NCBI GenBank assembly: GCA_017165825.1
Contig: CM029372.1
Span: 7,635,855-7,699,854 of the forward strand
DNA: 64,000 nt
Direction of reading: 5' to 3'
Source of the DNA: Hepsetus odoe
Taxonomy: Eukaryota > Chordata > Actinopteri > Characiformes > Hepsetidae
The notes below the pieces were generated by a model, which did not search any database, was not told the origin of the DNA, and saw nothing but the letters and a program-made list of their open reading frames with translations. This document shows, piece by piece, positions 11,519 through 25,370 of this stretch (the first letter of the stretch is position 1; each line of letters starts with the position of its first letter). A program made the translations under genes and the position numbers.

Positions 11519-14119
11519 GCTTGTAATTAGGATGTACTTTCTCCTAACACAGAACACAACTCTATGTAATTCACAATATTTGAATAATTTTAAAACATTT
11601 TAATTTGTGTAAAAACAAATAATTTTAAACATTTTGAGCTAAGTGAAATGTGTGCTTTACATTCTGTATACTGATTATTTGCTGTTCAATTAAATTACAA
11701 CAAAAAACAAGGCAATTTATGACAGTGTAAAAAGGATGCGCACAAATATGGCAGGGCTTTGTAACAAAAACTTTATAAGATAGTAAGGGCTCTAGAGCAC
11801 TGGGCCGAATAACCCATATAAGCTCTCTATGGTCATTAAGACTGAGCTTATAAATCTTAAAACTTTTTCAAGGGGAGAATGCCTTCCATCCATCAACATC
11901 ATTTTGACAGATATATCCAATAGAAAACCTTAGCAGGCTCAGCTAATTTATGCAACACGGTTAATGACTACATGTGCAGGACAAAGTCAAAGGAACCAGA
12001 CGTGCATTCATTTTTTAGGAGTGCCCATCTGAAGACACTGCTCCCTGTAGCAATGCAGGGAAAAAAGTATGTGTGATAATCTTTGCCGATATACATGAAA
12101 TCAACTCAATTTTTCTAGCAGTTCAAAGCTTGTTCCCAATATTGTTTTAGAAAACATTCATTTAGCTCACCCTACAAGCAAGAAGAGACTTAATACTACA
12201 AATGCATATTAAAGCATTAAGGAAGCACTGTACATGAACTTCACACATTCTCCACCTCTGCCCTAAATTAACGCAAACGAGAATAGTGCATAACAATGTG
12301 TATCTCCACAATTTGTCATAGAAGGTGAACAGTGCTTTGTGAATTAATACTCTGTACTTAATTCCTAACAGGCTTGAAATGTTTTTATTTTCTGCACTGC
12401 TATAACGTAAAGAAGTGTTTTGATCTAGAATTTACCCACCACCCCATCCACCACACTATTAGTTCAAGCAAAGGTTTTTACAGAAAAGACCACCAACCTC
12501 AAGGCCTTTGGGCTGTTTCAGGCTCTTGCATAACATTTAAGGAGGAGTAGAATTTAGACATGAAAAGGCATAAAAACTTCAGGCATAAAAAGTCAATGAC
12601 TATTTGGTAGCATTTGAGCAACAGTGAGTCATGGTGAGAAAGCAGTGAATCAATCTGGAGAATCTGAACCAGCTTGGGTAGAAAGCTGCATCCTCAAATG
12701 AAGGATGCGGTATGGCCCTCAGCACTCTCGCCACTTCCAAGATGCATACCAAAGAAATTCCTGTGTCAAATGTGTCATTTCATCCCATCAGTATCGCAAA
12801 GAAGTCAGAAGTGATCAGTCCTGAGTCCAAGAAGAAGAAGGAAAAAAACTGAACAGTGGTGTAGTGGTAACTGGAGAAAGTGTTACTCTGCTTGAACCCT
12901 ACAACTTATCACTGAAACCATGCAATAAGCATGTAATGGCAGAGGTCATATGCTGTCATGAGCTATCATGACAGACTATTTCCACTAATAACAATGACAG
13001 TACATGATTACAGGTAATTGTGATTCTCATCTGGTGAACTCGTTGTTATGTGTCAGGGTTTAATAGTTACCAAGGATAGGTGTTAGTCATGTGGGATAAA
13101 TAGAGTGGATACATGCACTGGGTAGAGAAAGGAGTTTTAATGGGGAAATCCGAAATCAGTATAAAAAGAAAAACAGCCAAACACAAAGCCATGAGCCAGC
13201 AGGGCAATCAGAGTTAAAGCACAGTCGAGAAGAATCCAAACACCAAGAATGTCAATACAATGATCCACAGCTCAATAGCATGGCAGTAGCTCGAGACTTC
13301 ACAAAGACTCCACTCTGAGCTGGTGATATTTATCACAGTTCACAATTAGGTTCCCCTGGGCTGTGCTGCAGGTAGGTGGGCGTGGCCAAGGCCAGTGAAC
13401 CTTAGTACTACAAAGGTTCAGATCACTGATGTCCTACAGGAAGCACGGTGGACTGTGTTACAATAAGTAGCAAGAGCATAAACCCAGACACTATGGTATA
13501 CACAGCAAACTATACTAAAAATTGAAATACTTAAAATGATCATTGACATCTATCGAAACCCTTAAATAATGTTGCATGACTGAAACGGCACAAACACAGT
13601 GATCTCACCCTAAAGAGCATTGCTTGAACAAATATCACTACATGTAACATTTTGTTGTACTTAGCAAAGCCAACACCAAGCTCTGCTCTCATGCATTCTT
13701 TCTTGAGTAAATTCATCTGTGTATCATGAACTGAAATAGCACATTTTCAGACACTATACCTGACATCTGTGTAAACTCATTAGAATTCTTCAGGCTTTCA
13801 GTGGTTGAGAAAGGAACTTGGCTTCAGTGTTTCTCCCATAAAAATATGTGCAAATGTTCTGTTCGAAAAGTCTTAAACCCTAAACAATGGAAAGGCAGGC
13901 AAACATGATAGAATCATTCTGTCTTAAAAGAGACTGGAGCTTGACTGGATGAAGCTCCATAATGAAACACATATTTTGGATTTACATTTTATCACTGTTG
14001 GGAAAAAATGTCCATTACTGTCCATTTGCTTGGAAAACCATTATTTTGCCATTAACATCAATCAAACTTTCATTAAGAATTCTTTCGTTCTTCTATAAAG
14101 ATTAACAGTCAAGTCCATT

Positions 14120-14280
14120 TTGATGGATGATGGCTTGCTATATGTATGTTTCCTCCTAGTATTACATGCTGTTAACACACATTGTGGTCCGTATGAAGCT
14201 TCATGTTATTTAAATGAGCTACAATGCAGAGAGACATTTATCCGTTCTGACACTGACCTGGATTCGATCTGTTCACTATA
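14120..14280 (+). other. Weak candidate for cspg4 exon 1 (signal peptide)
   Basis: An open frame from ATG 14120 begins MMDDGLLYVCFLLVLHAVNTHC, which has a hydrophobic core like a signal peptide. A usable donor (TACG/gtgagc) at 14281 would leave phase 1, exactly what exon 2 needs, and would create a Val codon at the junction. Against it: mammalian exon 1 ends within a few residues of the signal cleavage site, whereas this candidate adds about 30 Cys-containing residues; the n-region is acidic; and no CpG-rich promoter is visible. The phase match alone has a one-in-three chance of arising by accident. Confidence 0.13.
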
Positions 14281-16643
14281 CGGTGAGCTTTTACTAATTT
14301 ATCAGATTTGTTCGAGGTTGGACATAAATGCTGCATGTATAATAAAGTCACAGTTGCATTGTGACACAGTTACATTAGGGCCCAGGGCAGTAATGAACTG
14401 TGGCGTTCTGGCTCGTGACCTTACCCACTCCATTGCTTTAGGAATATTTGTGGAATATGCAGTACATTGCTAATCAATAATCTATTGGGAGTCCAGTCCA
14501 CAGTCAACAAAGCAGCGCAAAGTGACATGTACTTGTAACGAATAAACGAGACTGGGCTAGATTCAGGCTACAGCTTTTGAGAGGACTGCACCTTCATTTC
14601 CATTGGTATTCAAAACCACCCCAGCACCCATATTTCATATGTAGGAGGCATATTCAAATGAAAAACTCAGCATACAAGAGAGAATTTATCAGGGTAGACT
14701 ATTAAGAAGGTGTTATTCACTGGAGAGTAAAATAAGACTATTTTAGCAAGTCCATTTGAGCAAATCTGCTTTGTATAACAGCCTGTAAATATTGTGTTTT
14801 TTGACATTAGCAACAGATTTTGCATACAGAATAGATTCACTTCTACCATATCTTTTTAGGTAGTTGGCTTTGGTCACATGAAAGGCTGTTTAAAGAAGAA
14901 GATTTTATAAATAAACCTGTTAAGAAACATGTTATGTTGTTGTCATGGGCAGTGAGAGTCACTGTGAGCTGCAGACAGCCAACGCCCTTCAATCGGAGCC
15001 AAACCATCTGGCAGTGAAAGGGTAACCAGCTTCTGGAAAGAACTGTTACTCAAGTGCATCTTGCTCAGCTTGGTGAAACACCTTTTCTGGTCTTTTGTGA
15101 GACGTAAAGTTTCTTCACACTCTCGCCCCCAATGGTATTTTCCACGTTTTGGGGGAGGTGACATTTTTTGGAAGTTGAGCTTTAAGCCAAGACAAAGCTT
15201 CTTTCTTTCTTGCAGTAGCTAGCCCTATGAAAAATAACCTTTACTGAATTTCTGTTTATGTTCCATACACATTTTTCCCTCTTCTACCTCTCTGGGCCAC
15301 CCCTCCTGTCTGGAGTGATCAGCCAGCGGCTCATAAAGAAAAAAAACGTGAACCTTTTTTCGCAGGGACCACATCTAATACTGGAAAGGGTGCATGCATG
15401 GAGCATTCCCTCTTCAAACCCAGCACAAGTTTCTTTTCAGGCCTGTGTGGTGTAGCTTGCAGAGAGTTAAGCGGTGTGTTCACGTCTCCACATCTCTCAT
15501 CAAAGCCTGCCTCGCTCTGCTGGCACAGCTAAGCGAGCGTGTTTGCTGTGAGCACAAGCACTTTAATGACTTAATTGACTCCAACGTTCACTTAATCAGG
15601 CTAAACGAGCAGCCTTGGCGGGGTGTTTAGGCCCTCAGCTGCCTTGTGGCCCTGAGAAAGGACAGACTAATGGATAGGCAGACAGACCACCTCTGAGGCA
15701 GGGAAGCCAGGCCGAAGGCTGCGTTTGCACGCATATATACACCCATCCTCATGTGAACTGCAGTGAATGCATGCCTAATGGCTTTGCTTAGGGTGGGTCT
15801 GTGCAAGATTACAAGCTTTCTAAAGCTCTTCACACATCCTGCTACACACAAGACCTGGAGGGGGAAGAAGCGATATATAAATGCACACACATGGATGCAC
15901 AAAGAATGCAGTCAGGGTTGCTTTTTGAGGGCTTTCACAGGTATCCTGAATCCCCACCAAGAAAAGCATTTCAAGGAATAGTTTATCGAAGAAATGCAAT
16001 TCAGTTTATTTTCCTTTTATCACTTTATCCTCAAGCTTAGATCTTGTCTGGAGTCAGCTAATAAATATTTTAGGTTTATAACAAGTGACCGCTGTTGTGT
16101 GTTTCTGACTATCTAAAAAAATGTACAAAACTCAGAAACAAGTCATTTGTTTTGAGGTAAGTGTGATTATGTGATGATAAATGCATGCAAATGTTTATGC
16201 TCTTTGCTGTATGAGCTTTCATCTTTGCAGATCCACTGCAAAATAGCAATCCTCAGACCACAAGCATCTGGGCCTGATGAAAATGTTTAATTTGATTTTA
16301 TCTGTCGAAAAGATTCAATGTCATGCAAGAAGCAAAGCACAGACTAGCTCTGCACAGGCTTGATATTAATGCCCACAGCCCTCTTGTGTCTGCCTGAGTC
16401 TGCAAAATCAACCACACATTAATGTTCACCCACACTCGCCTACTCTGGGCTATGGTCTTTGTCCACACCCATCCGGCTGTAGTCTATTCATCCCTGACAG
16501 TGCAGCGTTATATTAAAGGAATTGCAGTTTGCTGTGAGTGTAGGTGTGTCTGTGCAAACATAAGCAAGTGTGTATTTTCATGAGATCGAGATGTATTGCA
16601 AGCAGTTTCCTGGAGTGTGAATGTGGCTCATTTTTCTTTACCA

Positions 16644-16771
16644 CAGTGGTTCTCTAAGTGGTCCTCAGGGATGTCCAGATGGTCCACATTTTTTGCTCTA
16701 TCCCCATGTCTTGGGAGATGGGTTGGAAAGAAAAAAAAACTGGACCATGAGGACCACCCTGAGAATCACTG
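16644..16771. mobile_element. hAT-like MITE
   Basis: 128 bp bounded by CAGTGGTTCTC and GAGAATCACTG, with imperfect terminal inverted repeats of about 30 bp (GTGGTCCTCAGGG / CATGAGGACCACCCT). Flanks CTTTACCA and CTTTATGA look like a decayed 8-bp target duplication, the length typical of hAT elements. No coding capacity. Confidence 0.75.
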
Positions 16772-17094
16772 CTTTATGACACCACTGTGGCAGATCAGTG
16801 TGAGTGAGAATTACTGAGGCAAGTGTTTAGCAGGACTCCTGTGGAAGGCCTTATGTCATCCAAACAAGCTCAGAGTAAACAGAGCAGCAGGTCAACAATA
16901 TGAAAAACTACTTCATAGACTACTCCCATTGCAGAGTAAGATAAGCCTGTTTTACAGGAGTTCAGAATATTTTGCAGTACGATATATTCATTGGATGTAA
17001 AATGACATATAAAGTGTGTATCACTTCCACAGAAACACAACACACTTAACTTAAATTGCCCCCTTGGTGTAACTGTGTGTGCACTTGTCCTTTA

Positions 17095-17313
17095 AGTGAA
17101 AGTGACAACCCTTGTCATTGCAAGGTCACAGCACAGCACACATGAACCACAACGAAATTGGACCTCTGCATTTAACCCATGCAAACACCATGCAGCTATT
17201 GAAAGCGCCCAGGGAGCAGTAACAGGGACAGTACCTTGTTCAAGGGCAACCTACTTGTGAGGGAATCGAACCATGCAGGGCCAACTCCCTAACCACTAGG
17301 CCACCGCTGCCCC
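17095..17313 (-). mobile_element. tRNA-derived SINE, family A
   Basis: Inverted family A copy with head GGGGCAGCGGTGGCCTAGTGG at 17313 and tail CTTGTCATTGCAAGGTC near 17110. Slightly shortened in the middle (B-box region GTTCGATTCCCTCAC). Confidence 0.88.
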
Positions 17314-18190
17314 TAAAATTGAGTATTTCTCTGCCTTTCAACCTATTAACACATGCATAGGCGCCATGATCCCCAACTTCTGACTTGGGTGAGACACTCA
17401 GAAAGATGATGATTAATTAATTTATTTCAGGAGTTATCAGCTTTGGCTGTAATTTTGATTGGCTAGCTTTTGGTTTTTTAGTGCCACTGAGAGATGATTA
17501 AAATACTAAGGACAAATTTTGCAGCTGATTCATACCACTAAATAATCAAAAAACAAAAAACGAAAAAAAGTTAATTAATAATATGTAATAATACATAAAG
17601 AGCCATTGGGGTGTATATTAACATAAATGTGACTGATTGCTGTCAAACATTTTATATGATGTTGTTATAGGGGAAACTAATTACTGAGCCATTGACTTCA
17701 ATCTATATAACTACTTAAAGTCATCCTGCACTCCCATATGAAAGAAAATAGGAATGTGGGCTTTATGATGAGCAACGATGAGCTCTTTTCAGTTGGATAT
17801 GTTATTTAGAACACTGGTTTGTTTTTGGATTTTGGATTTGGATATGTTTGATGAGGGCATGGGCTTATGTGATAAATCCTACTGTAGTTGAATGGCCTAG
17901 GCTGTAGGTGGAGGAATTGAAAGCTCTTTTTGCTTTCTTGTACTTACTCTAGCTTTTGTGCACCATGACGTTTTCCAGTATAAGGCTATAAAAGAACATG
18001 GTTTGCTTTTAAACTGTCTAAAATGGGATCCTTCAGCATGACAAGAGCAGATTTGCGGGGGTTTTCCTTTTAAAGAAGCTTGAAGTTTAAAAGTTCCAGC
18101 TTACTCTGTTTGAATCTCATTACTGACAACCTACCCAATACAAGTTGCTGGAATGTTTTTTGCAGCACTTTAATGGTTTTGTAAATAAAT

Positions 18191-18300
<110 letters not shown>

Positions 18301-21300
18301 ATAGGGGTGGCACAGTGGGTAGTGGGTAGTATATGGGTGGCACAGTTTGGTGCTGTCAAGAAAATTGATAATTTAAATAAAGATGAAGTGTCTGTTCTCC
18401 CTAAGAATCAGGCTGGGCTTAGATAAAGCACAAGACTAAGTAGCTTGTTGAATAAGTAGGCTCAGTGTGGTAGAGTCTGCTGATCTGATTCCTCCTAATG
18501 AATGCTAATGGATCCTACTGAATGCTTGTCCTTTTCCATCACACCCCTCACTGAAGCAGACACACCTCAAAGTTTCCCATTAAGCAACCGTGAAATTAGA
18601 AATCACATATTAGAGGCAGAAGACATCGCTATTCCACCAGCGGGCTCCTGAATGCAGTGGAATGCATCGGAATGTGCGGCACAAATTTTAATAAGGTTAA
18701 AGAGAGTTTTGCAAATTGGTTCCTTGTGTTGTTTGTTGCTAAATTATCTTCCGTAAGTAAGATGTTTTCACCCCTTTTGTGAAGAAACATGCTTAATAAT
18801 CATTCCCAGAATGCTTTGGAAAGTCAAGGTAAGTACGGTGGTATGTTTAGCATGCCTGAGGTATACATAAATTAATCAGAATGACAATAAGCAGGCAACA
18901 TGCAGCCGATATGGTGGAATGTTTAGAGTCTGTACATAGTGACTATGAAAAAGTCCAACTCTGTATCATTCCCAGAGCTTTATAGTGTCAGTATAATGTG
19001 CTGATTACTACTTAGTTTACCCTTAAATGCATAATGTCAAAAAAAAGCACATATATATATATATATAGATTAATTTCAAGTTTCCCCTCCCCTCCCATCA
19101 ACCCATCTATCATTGAGCGCAACTCTCATCAAACTCAGAAACCCTGCCTGATACCCTGTAATACATCACAGTGTAGGAAAAATTCAACACCAACAGAGTC
19201 ATGATTTCTGAATCACCTTGACAGCAAGTGTTCTTACCGGCCTTTGAGTCATGTTTCTATATGTATGCACTGTCGTTACACAGTTTTTCCCAGCCCTGGT
19301 TTTGGTGTAGCCCTCCCCTTCACATTTTAGTGCTTGTAGGGTTGTAGAAAGAGAGAGAGAGAAAATAAGAAGCAACTTGACTCATCCCACTGACACTTAC
19401 TCATAAATAGCCATATGTCACACAGCGCAGGCATCTCAGGAGGTCAGTCGACATTTTTAAGGTCAAATATCTCATCAACGCCTCAGCAAACCAAACATTT
19501 CAGGATCTTTTACAAACATGATCATAAAGTTTCAGTGTAATAGAATGGAAGTGTCTTACTTGGAAGCTAAAAACCACAAGTTAAACACACATAACTGTAT
19601 GAGCTCATAATGAAAAGGTCATGCATGTAATCACAGCTCTCTCCACATCTGATTTTAGTGGCTGATGGAATTGACTTCACCACAAAGCAAAATGAGTTTG
19701 ATAGTCAGGTTATCTGTGAGTTTTTTCCTGTCTTATGACTTGTGCAGGATTTTATGCTTAGTGAACACCAAAGACGAACACATGCATAAGTGAGTATATG
19801 AGATATATCACTGAGGGCTGGGAGGGCTGAGAACGGAGCAGAGAGAAGCAGGAGGGTAATGGCCCCGGTGGGAGATGTTACCGTCCCTGCAGTTTTACCA
19901 TGACTTATTGCCGTGCCCTTATTGCCCTGATACAAACCATCAGTAATGCTCTTTATCAGGGTAATATGACCCATCAGCACATCCTTCACGATTACTTATA
20001 AATGTGGAGAGTCAGATGGGTTTAATCTGAGTTTTTCTAATAGCTGTATTAACCTTACAATCAATTTCATTCTATTTTGGTTTTCTTAACAAAGTGTTTT
20101 TAGAAATATGATGGTATTTCTACAGTCTCATTTCCACCCTTTATACCCTTCCAATTGGGGTTGCACAGTATAGTGTCCCTTAATCATTTCTATGACATCA
20201 CCTTACTAGTAGTTGCAGAAATGTGTAATATTCTCCGCGAGAATACTGAACAAGTACAGATGTTCTCTGGAAGTTCTAAAGAATTAAGGCATTCATATAT
20301 TCCAACAATTAAAAATTATTTTGATTAAAAAAACAAAGAAAGGCCTTCCTTTAACTAGGTCACATCAAAGGTCAATTAATTAGTTTTCATTTTAATCATA
20401 ATCAAAATGTAGCATGTGAAGATGGAGCAAAACCTTCCTTTTTAAGACAATAAAGGAACCTCAGTCACTTCCAATAAGAAATCTATTTTTTAAAAAATAA
20501 ACTTTGAATTAGGAAGCACAAAATATCAAAAACCTTACTTGTATCTGTAGTAATTTTTTTTTAAAATGTACAATAGTTAATACAAAACTGTCATGTGTAG
20601 TTTTTTTTCTCCCAGTTTCTTTCAGCCGTTCCTCCTGTCATGTCTATATGCCACCCAGCCTAATGCATCCTAGTATTAAACTCAAATCCAAATCCATCAC
20701 AGATTGACAGAAATGTCAATACTGAGAGTGTGAAGAGTACAAAAAGCCCATCTTCCTTCGAAAGGATCCCCTGAGAGTGAGGATATTAATCTAAATAAGT
20801 CTGTAGGCTTGTTGCCCTTGTATATACAAGCGTGTTTAGTGATGCATATTTTGTGTGGATATGAGAGGCAGCCATCTGCAGGCTGCGCATACTTCACTCC
20901 GCTAATCATTCAAATACCCTCATAGCCATCATCTTGCTAATCTCAGTCTCACTACACTTCAGACGTGATATGCTGTGATTGATGTCTGGAGTGCTTAAGG
21001 TATGGAGAAATAATAGACGGAGGTAATATTTAGAGGACACATGAGACATTTTCAAGATCCACTGCAGAAATGTTTCCCACTGGATTTAGTCACATTGCTG
21101 TTTAGAATATTCTGCCACAGTCTGCTATGTTGTGAAGGTGTGATAAGGCAGTGCCTGTCCAGGGCGAGCCGAAGCCTACATGATAAACAGGACACCTAAA
21201 TCAGGTCTTTTGCTCAGCTGGCCCTCAGGACACAAAAAAGAAACTATTGTGAGAGTCACATTCAGTTTAAAGTTTAGTTGTGCTTTTACAGTTACAATTC

Positions 21301-21600
21301 TTCTCAGCTGCTCTAACATGTTTTTTAATGAAAGTTAATAATTTGCAAACAGCTGTCTTAAACCCTAAACCACTTTGAAATTCTGCAGGAAAGCACATTC
21401 TATCTCCAAAATCCCCTGAAGCAAACATAATCTTTTGCATTAATCAGCTTAGTGGGTATATGCTGGGGGAAAAAGGAGTTCGGTTAAGCCCAGCTAGTAG
21501 CACAACATGTCAGCATGTATCCTGGGCCACAAAATATAATCCAGGTAGAAAACGAAAGGAAAGGTAACCCATCTGTAGGATTTTTATTGACCTGTGGTCT

Positions 21601-21640
21601 CATTTACATTTACATTTACATTTGCTCATTTAGCAGCTCA
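21601..21640. repeat. CATTTA tandem and fish-repeat-like flank
   Basis: Four TTACAT-type hexamers followed by GCTCATTTAGCAG, similar to a motif that opens a widespread fish repeat. A shorter version lies at 32514-32540. Family not resolved. Confidence 0.4.
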
Positions 21641-23080
21641 AGTATACAGGTGAGGAACATTTACAACATTCAACATTCAAGCTACAGTACATAAGAAACT
21701 TTATAGGAACATTTGGTACACAGTGTTGAGCAGCAGAGAAGTTATCGATTCATTCTCTCCATGATGTTTCTTAGAACTAGTGATCTATTTTAAGGACGTA
21801 TCGAGCCAACACTTCCTTTAAGCTTGCATCCTATCTTGCCATTACTGCTAAGTGTACTTGTTTTCCAAAAAACAAAGCTAAATCAGAACAGATAGCGGTT
21901 TCTACTTTACATGGGACATATGCAAGTAGCTAAATAACTGGTAGGAGGACAGTTGGGCATTTTTTATGGCAGGAGGACATTTTTGGATTCAAGAACAATA
22001 AAGGAACCCTTTATTGTTTACTTGGGGCACCACTAGACCCACATTACTGAGGCCCCAATAAAATGTCTCTACACCCAACTCTAGCAATCTGGGAGGTTGA
22101 AAGGTGAACCATAAAGTTTAACATTCTCCATAGTGTCCCATGTTTATGTTTCCACAAAGTAAGACAGCTGATTGAAGTATGGATCTAGCAATATGTGCAA
22201 GGACATGCACAAGCATTATAAAGCAGGTCAGCCAATGAGTAGTCAGAGTAAAGCTGTTAAGTGTAATCACTTGTAGTGTTTTATGTTGCCTGTGAAAAAC
22301 ATGTGTGACCTCAGACTTTCTTTCAGATAGCAACATTTATGACATAGTGACACTAAACTGAATAAACAAAGAAATTCCAATAAACAATTTTTTCCTCACA
22401 GAGCGATAGCAGGGCGCAAAAGTGAGACGAGAAGCAAAGCAGAGAGACATCTTTTCCCTGTTAGAATATTTTGTCACAAAAAAGATGACGCTTCCTGTTT
22501 TTCATGCAGATTGTTCAGCCCACTGCCATATGACTGGCACGCAAAGAGGCTGAGCTCAGTTCAACCAACAGCGTGTGGGCATGTTAGGCCATTTTGCCCT
22601 TTTTCATAGTTGCAAGGCCAGTTATGCTGGATGATGTTTGCTGAAATGCTGCTGCCTACACCGACTGTGTGTCAGTCAGACGGTCAAAGTACTATTTTTT
22701 GAGAAAATATATACATATATAAATATGAATGATATGGTGATTTCACATTTGACAGTAATATGACATAAAAAGAACAGAAATGATAAGAGACGGCGAGATA
22801 AGAAAGATAGACTGATTCATCCTGATCAAAGATGAGATAAACTCATACCCAGATTTGCCTTACCCAAGCTATAAGAAAAGCTGACGGAGTGATGAAGTTA
22901 GAATTCTTTAACAGTTTTATGGAGAAGGATGGCTCTGGGCTTTAGGTGTATTTTTCTCTCTTGCCATATCTCTCTGCCCATATCAGTAATATGGTGTCGG
23001 TGTAATAGGAATGTTAGGGAAGAAATAGAAGGAGAAGTGAAGTAGAAATGGAGTCGAAAATGAGTGGCTGTTAGGAGAAT

Positions 23081-23097
23081 GGGGGGGGGGGGGGGGG
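23081..23097. repeat. 17-base G homopolymer
   Basis: Uninterrupted run of 17 G on the + strand; such runs are unusual in fish DNA, can form quadruplexes, and are error-prone in sequencing. Confidence 0.9.
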
Positions 23098-25137
23098 TAT
23101 CTCTAGAGGATCCCCAGCCGAGCACATGTTTAAACCATTAACCTGAATGTGCCAACAGAGCATGGGTTTGATCCAGAGCAGTACCAAAACTACAGAGACT
23201 GAAAATGTATCCACGCTCTAGCAGAGTGTTTCTTTTCACCCCATGTCACAGCCTGATAACGCATGTGAGTGCTTGCGTTTTTTGGGGCAAACAAGCAATG
23301 TGGAGCAAATATGAGTTTTCATGAATCAGTTATTTCCATGGTTGCTTCTCTCCTCCACTAGAGGCATAACAAAGAAAAAAGCTACTTCTAAACGCAATAA
23401 ACGGGAATGAAGATGCAGGATAGCTTTTCAGTTTGATTAATCGCCCATGGGACTAGTTGACGCTTATATATTATGAATCCAGATATACATTCTGCTGTAA
23501 CTGATACTGCCTCTACTCCCCTGTCTTGCTCATTTAGAGCATGGCTCTGCTGCCACTTTAAATAAATGCCTCAATCAGGCTGGGGTTTAAGCAGTTCTAC
23601 AGTTTTCCTGTGCCGAGTGTTTATTTTCAGCAGTGTATTCATAAAGACAGACTGAGAGCAGGCCAAGCAGTGGTTGAGCCCTAATGTCTCCCTAATGAGA
23701 GGCAGCCAGAGACTGAGTTAGTGAACAGGGTGTGGCCAAAAAACAAAAAAAAAACAAAAAAACAGTAGCTTGGTGGAAACAGTGGCTCAAGCAGCTGCTG
23801 CTTAGGGTGGAGTTGCTTCATAGGGAGCAGGACACTGATTGAAGACTTCTGGGAAAGTCTGGGGTGCTACTGGAAAAACATTTACGAGCCCCAAAAACTG
23901 GAAAGTAAAGGGAAAATGTGGGGGCCGCATAAGCCAGACAGGGTCAATCTGCCGTTCTGTGCTTTCAGCTGCAGAATTAGAGAATAATGTCCCTCCCTGA
24001 TCAAACATACAGAATCTTATGGTGCTCAGGAGCTACCATGGTTCCTGCTAAAGCTCCACATGCATGCAAAAAGCACACAACTGTGCCCTGAAACGCTTTC
24101 TAAAATGGGACCACCAGTTCACTGGCTGTACACAAAGATGGTAGTTTTTGCAAACAGCAGCAGGCCACATGCCACATCTCCTCCGATGTTCACTAGATGA
24201 TTTATGATCATGATCTGTTACTCACCAAAGACTTTCACACTCTGATGAAAACACAATTGCCGATAATCATCAGTGGAACTAACAGCTCAGCACAAGGTTA
24301 CCATTGTCCAGTGTAAAGCTTGGCCAGATATGTTTACTGAATGATTATGTCATGCAGCTGTACACTGACAAGCTACATTTACTGTGTGGAACACAGCTGG
24401 CTTTCTTGAGAGCTGGAGAAGGACCCTAGCACACAAAGTACAGGGACATCTGCAAGTAATAAAACATCTCCAAAACCAAAGTCTGAATCCATTGTAGAAT
24501 TCCTCACCCTGTCTGAATAATCCAGGATTCCGCATTTCCTGCCTTGGCCGTCCACTCAGCTTAAGGATCCTGTCAGAGTCCTTTAAAAAGAATGAATTTG
24601 CAGGAATATGTCACAGGGGTCAGAGGTCACTGAGGTCAGAATCTAAGCAGGGGAGCAGGGTAAAATAAACATGGTCCCCTCCTCAACTTACACACACACA
24701 AGTTTGTTTTAAAACCTTGAAGGACGTGCAGTGACAGAGTTGTATGCAAAAGCTGGACCACCCCTGATCAAATGAAAAACATTTTATGTGTATTTTTTTC
24801 CCCAGCATGTTAAATTCAGCAGATGTATAGTAAGTGTGCATTAAACTTTGCAGAAAGCATGATTACTGTAGGCATTTTCTCAAGCACGTCATTTGGCTCA
24901 GATTTTTGCATATGACTTAAGATATGTTACATATGTATTTATATATACCATCTCTGTTGTATCAAAATCTAACAATTACATTTTTGTTACTTTCGGAACT
25001 ATCTGAAAACAGCAGCTTCCATTTTTATGGCCTCAACATTTCATGAAAAATCAACCAGTAGAAAGCATCACTAAATGTATGCTGTTACATTAACAGCTTT
25101 CTGTGGCTTCCTCATTGGCCAGTTTGTCATAATTAAA

Positions 25138-25368
25138 AGGTTGTCATTGTGAAACACAAACCACAACACATAGTGAACCACAACAAACTGCTGCCTCTGC
25201 ATTTAACCCATAGCAGCAGGGGGCAGCTATTTAAAGCGCCCGGAAAGCAGTGATGGGGCAGTACCTTGCTCAAGGGTACCTCAAGGCAGCTGACTGGTCT
25301 GGGATTCCAACCCACGACCTTCTGATCCTGGGCCCTAGTCCCTCAATACTAAGCCACCGCTGCCCCCC
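25138..25368 (-). mobile_element. tRNA-derived SINE, family A, directly joined to a histone H3 fragment
   Basis: Inverted family A copy; the head is at 25368 (GGGGGGCAGCGGTGGCTTAGT) and the tail at 25138. Immediately 5' of its head, on the same strand, lies a histone H3 coding fragment (25371-25460). Confidence 0.87.
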
Positions 25369-25370
25369 AG

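Noticed and set aside
12953..12974. Short palindrome CTGTCATGA/TCATGACAG as an operator
   Set aside because: Nine-base arms are common by chance in 64 kb, and no gene is nearby.
14943..15164. 73-residue antisense open frame (MSPPPKRGKYHWG...)
   Set aside because: No recognisable domain, no splice partners or promoter; cannot be distinguished from chance.
23081..23115. Vector-like CTCTAGAGGATCCCC next to a G homopolymer, suggesting cloning contamination
   Set aside because: The 15-base match to a common polylinker segment is suggestive, but sequence on both sides continues as ordinary fish DNA with no further vector bases. Probably chance; reads spanning it would settle the point.
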